Below, in pieces: positions 61,600 through 64,000 of a DNA stretch of 64,000 nt. Within the stretch, counting starts at the first letter, position 1; each line of letters opens with the position of its first letter. The DNA comes from Apostichopus japonicus (lineage: Eukaryota; Echinodermata; Holothuroidea; Aspidochirotida; Stichopodidae), in assembly GCF_037975245.1 (NCBI RefSeq), contig NC_092571.1, positions 1,592,501 to 1,656,500 on the forward strand, written 5' to 3'. The position numbers and the translations under genes were made by a program. The notes under the pieces were generated by a model that saw only the letters and a list, made by a program, of their open reading frames with translations, was not told the DNA's origin and made no database searches.

Positions 61600-61960
61600 G
61601 CCAACTCAGTCTCAGATGATGAATAATACTTGTGAGCAGTTGAGGGGCAGTGGGGAGGGGCAGGTGTAGGGGCAAGGGAAGTGGCAGGGGAAAGGGCAAG
61701 GGGAGTGGAAGGGGAGGGGCAGGGGAGAGGCATAGAGTTGATAATGTTGCAGCCAACTCAGATGAGGCATAATACTTGTGAGCAGCTGAGGGGCAGTGGG
61801 GAGGGGTTGGGCAAGGGGAGTGGCAGGGGGAGGGGCAGGCGAGAGGCATAGATTTGGTAGTTGACGGCCAACTCAGATGAGGCATAATACTTGTGAGCAG
61901 TTGAGGGAATGATGGGGGTGCTGGAAGAGGGGCAGGGATGAGGGGCAGGTGGAGGAAACA
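61600..61960. repeat. G-rich minisatellite, three long units
   Basis: GCCAACTCAG begins units at 61600, 61752 and 61867. Each is followed by AATAATACTTGTGAGCAG or CATAATACTTGTGAGCAG and then by a GGGGCAGGGG-type tract of varying length. Unit lengths are about 152, 115 and at least 90 bases, the difference lying in the G-rich half. Many G-runs of four or more make G-quadruplex formation likely. The 131-codon minus-strand frame here (Pro/Leu-rich) is an artefact. Confidence 0.9.
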
Positions 61961-63644
61961 GAAGTAGTATATTTCAACATTTTGGCTGACAGTAATTGGG
62001 AGATCTTTATAAGTTGCAATAGTAATTTTAATTCTATGTTAATCAGTTTCCTGCCTTACAGTTTCATGGTTATTCAAAGTGGTCTCAAACTCAATGAAGT
62101 CCATGTGGTATCTGATACTGTCAAAAGAATCTGTTCCGATTCGCTTTTATCCATTGTCTTTCTAATTGGGCTATTTTTTGATTGTCCTCCAAGTGGTATG
62201 TCACATGTATGCTGGTGCATCAATCACAGCACATGGCTGAGCATGTGAAAGGTTTATCTATATTTTCTTTGGACAGTCCTACCTGCTAACAGTTTTATGA
62301 GGCTTGGCCTTGACTGGTCAACCCCTTAGCCTAGGACAGGAAGTGTTTCATTGACCTGGCGGGCTGTTGAGCCACTCATTCAGTGTAATTGAAAAGAAGT
62401 ATAGATTTACAGAATTTGCTGTTTAGTTCACTAGAGTAGTGAAGAAATGGGTGAGACAAGGGTGGGGAGCATAGAGGGGGGTGGGGAATGGGATGTACTC
62501 TATTTTCAGTACTGAACATATGGGAGTTTACAAATTCACTTAAGGTAAAGGTAAAAATGTGACTGTTTGAGAGATTTGCTCAACAAACAAACAAGTTTGT
62601 GCATTTGATACTCTGCATGTCTGTGTTTACATGATAAATACAACTGTCAGGAGACCTACAGTATTGTGTCAAATATGAATTTAACCCTGCGAAATTATAT
62701 TCCTTATCACAATGGTACATGTTAATTGTACCATTCATTTTGGAACATTTTATCAAATTCCTTACAAATACACTGACTTTAAGTGGATCGATGAGTCCTG
62801 CTAATCTTCAAACAGGACAGACTAAAGACTATGATGTTGTGGGACATTTATCGGATCGCAAATCTATCAGAGGGAATAATATTCACAAAATTTGGAATCG
62901 TCTGTCTGGTCTAGTGTGAAAACAGTCCTCGAGTCGAAACTTTAAACCTGCAGTATTTATCGGTTTGTTTTCGACTTTGGCATGTTAGCTCCCAAGTTGC
63001 ATCACAGTGGGAATTTCTTCTTTATTATTCAAGAGGTTTTCCTGCCTTCGTGTATTTTGTCCTTGGTTTGTAGTCTCTGGTGAACCTTATCTGATGTTGT
63101 ACAGGGAGATAAAAGAGGCCACCGTGAGCGTCACATGGCATTTCACGCTGTGATTCATAAAATCGCCTCTGTTATTATTTCATCCAATCAAGTAATCTCT
63201 ACTTCGGGCTCTATATTATAGCCTTTAGACTTGTAGATAAAGGTTTGCTGTGCTGTTTATCTCCACAGAGTTTCCGACCGACTGGCTCGTTTGGTTCTTT
63301 GTTGACGCTAAATAATTTACTATTTTACTCCCATATTTTTTTATGGAAATTATACCAAATTGACTTTAAAGCAGCTTTTTGACATGAATTTTACTTTCTG
63401 TCGATACGGTACATAAGATTCATGAAGATCAAACAGATGTTAAACTCGCGAGAAATTAGCTAACTTTTGATGAAATAATCTCAAAGCGAAGGTCGAAAAG
63501 TTTCTGATCGTTCTACGAGATTGGTGTTTCGTTTGTGATGGTTACAGAAATTTATGGAAAAAGTGCTTTGATGACAAAAATGTTAAGAATTCGAATCAAT
63601 TCTTGGCCTATTGTAACCTTCACCTTCTTGGTGCCGGGAACATC
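61961..63644. other. Anonymous DNA; higher complexity at 63.1-63.5 kb
   Basis: A G-rich patch lies at 62458-62492. From about 63100 to 63500 the sequence has few repeats, more CG dinucleotides and runs such as GAGTTTCCGACCGACTGGC, and could be conserved non-coding DNA. No product is recognised. Confidence 0.45.
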
Positions 63645-63767
63645 TAATCATTTTGAGAAAAATACTGTTTTGAGTAATCATTTTGAGAAAAATCATAATC
63701 ATTTTGATTATGATCATATGAAAAATCATAATCAGAAAAGTTATAATCATTTTGAGAAAAATAAAGT
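63645..63767. repeat. AT-rich short repeats of TAATCATTTTGAGAAAAAT
   Basis: The word TAATCATTTTGAGAAAAAT occurs at 63645 (with one interruption), 63675 and 63743, with a partial copy at 63696 that turns into ATTATGATCAT. Copies are spaced by 21-47 bases. Confidence 0.8.
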
Positions 63768-64000
63768 TTTGGTAAAAGTTGTTAAAAAAAGTGTGAATAA
63801 TGCTCTTCTTTACCACTGCATGTATAGTCCTGTACATCAATTTATTCTGTTCCTGGTAGAGAAGGACTGGGGAAGGGGGATTGGGAAGGGGATTGGGGAA
63901 GGGGGTGGGGTGGTATGTGGAGGGGTGATCACAAGGAAGCTGGTTAAATTCCTCTCTTTGTTTCCCATGTCAAGTTATGCCAATGGTTTCAAACAAGTGC
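63768..64000. other. G-rich tract near the window end
   Basis: GGGGAAGGGGGATTGGG-type purine sequence at 63870-63912 contains at least four G-runs of three or more. The remainder shows no features. Confidence 0.6.

Noticed and set aside
61490-61885. Proline/leucine-rich minus-strand frame of 131 codons
   Set aside because: It is simply the translation of the G-rich minisatellite at 61600-61960.

Overview
This window looks like non-coding nuclear DNA from an animal, most likely a marine invertebrate. It is AT-rich. It carries many (TA)n arrays, about twenty G or C homopolymer runs of 9 or more bases, polypurine minisatellites and worn transposon pieces, and it has no long open frames. A 2-unit repeat carrying a DR1-type AGGTCA pair and a retroposon tail ending in (TTA)n both remind me of echinoderm or hemichordate genomes. 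That placement is an impression, not something proved here. I found no confident host protein-coding gene, tRNA or rRNA. The window is probably intergenic or lies inside large introns.

The best-supported element is a degenerate DNA transposon at 3620-6779 with TA target duplication, CAGG...CCTG ends and repeated subterminal motifs. On its minus strand it carries the wreck of a DDE_1 (pogo/Tigger/jerky-type) transposase. The transposase is broken by six in-frame stops and a frameshift. Two of those stops come from a 34-bp hairpin insertion flanked by an 8-bp direct repeat. A second mobile element is a 194-bp foldback MITE at 17351-17544. A retroposon 3' tail lies at 57031-57151. Three worn CTGANGA-stem-GAAA elements (28738, 45616, 46520) resemble the structured tails of Penelope-like retroelements.

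Layout: 1-3.6 kb anonymous DNA; 3.6-6.8 kb transposon; 6.8-17.3 kb anonymous DNA with G/C runs and short hairpins; 17.4-28.7 kb MITE, TA arrays and pyrimidine or purine minisatellites; 28.7-36.4 kb hairpins, a DR1 repeat pair and a 9-copy AT-rich minisatellite; 36.4-46.6 kb mixed, with two stretches of higher complexity (37.0-37.6 and 43.4-44.2 kb) that could be regulatory or exonic; 46.6-57 kb G-rich duplications and a long TA block; 57-64 kb retroposon tail, a three-copy POU-octamer array, a 132-bp tandem duplication and a G-rich minisatellite.

Two patterns cut across the window. A 12-mer, GAGACAGGTAAG, occurs four times exactly and once with one mismatch, and each copy looks like a consensus splice donor. 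Short tandem duplications of 25-178 bp are also frequent.
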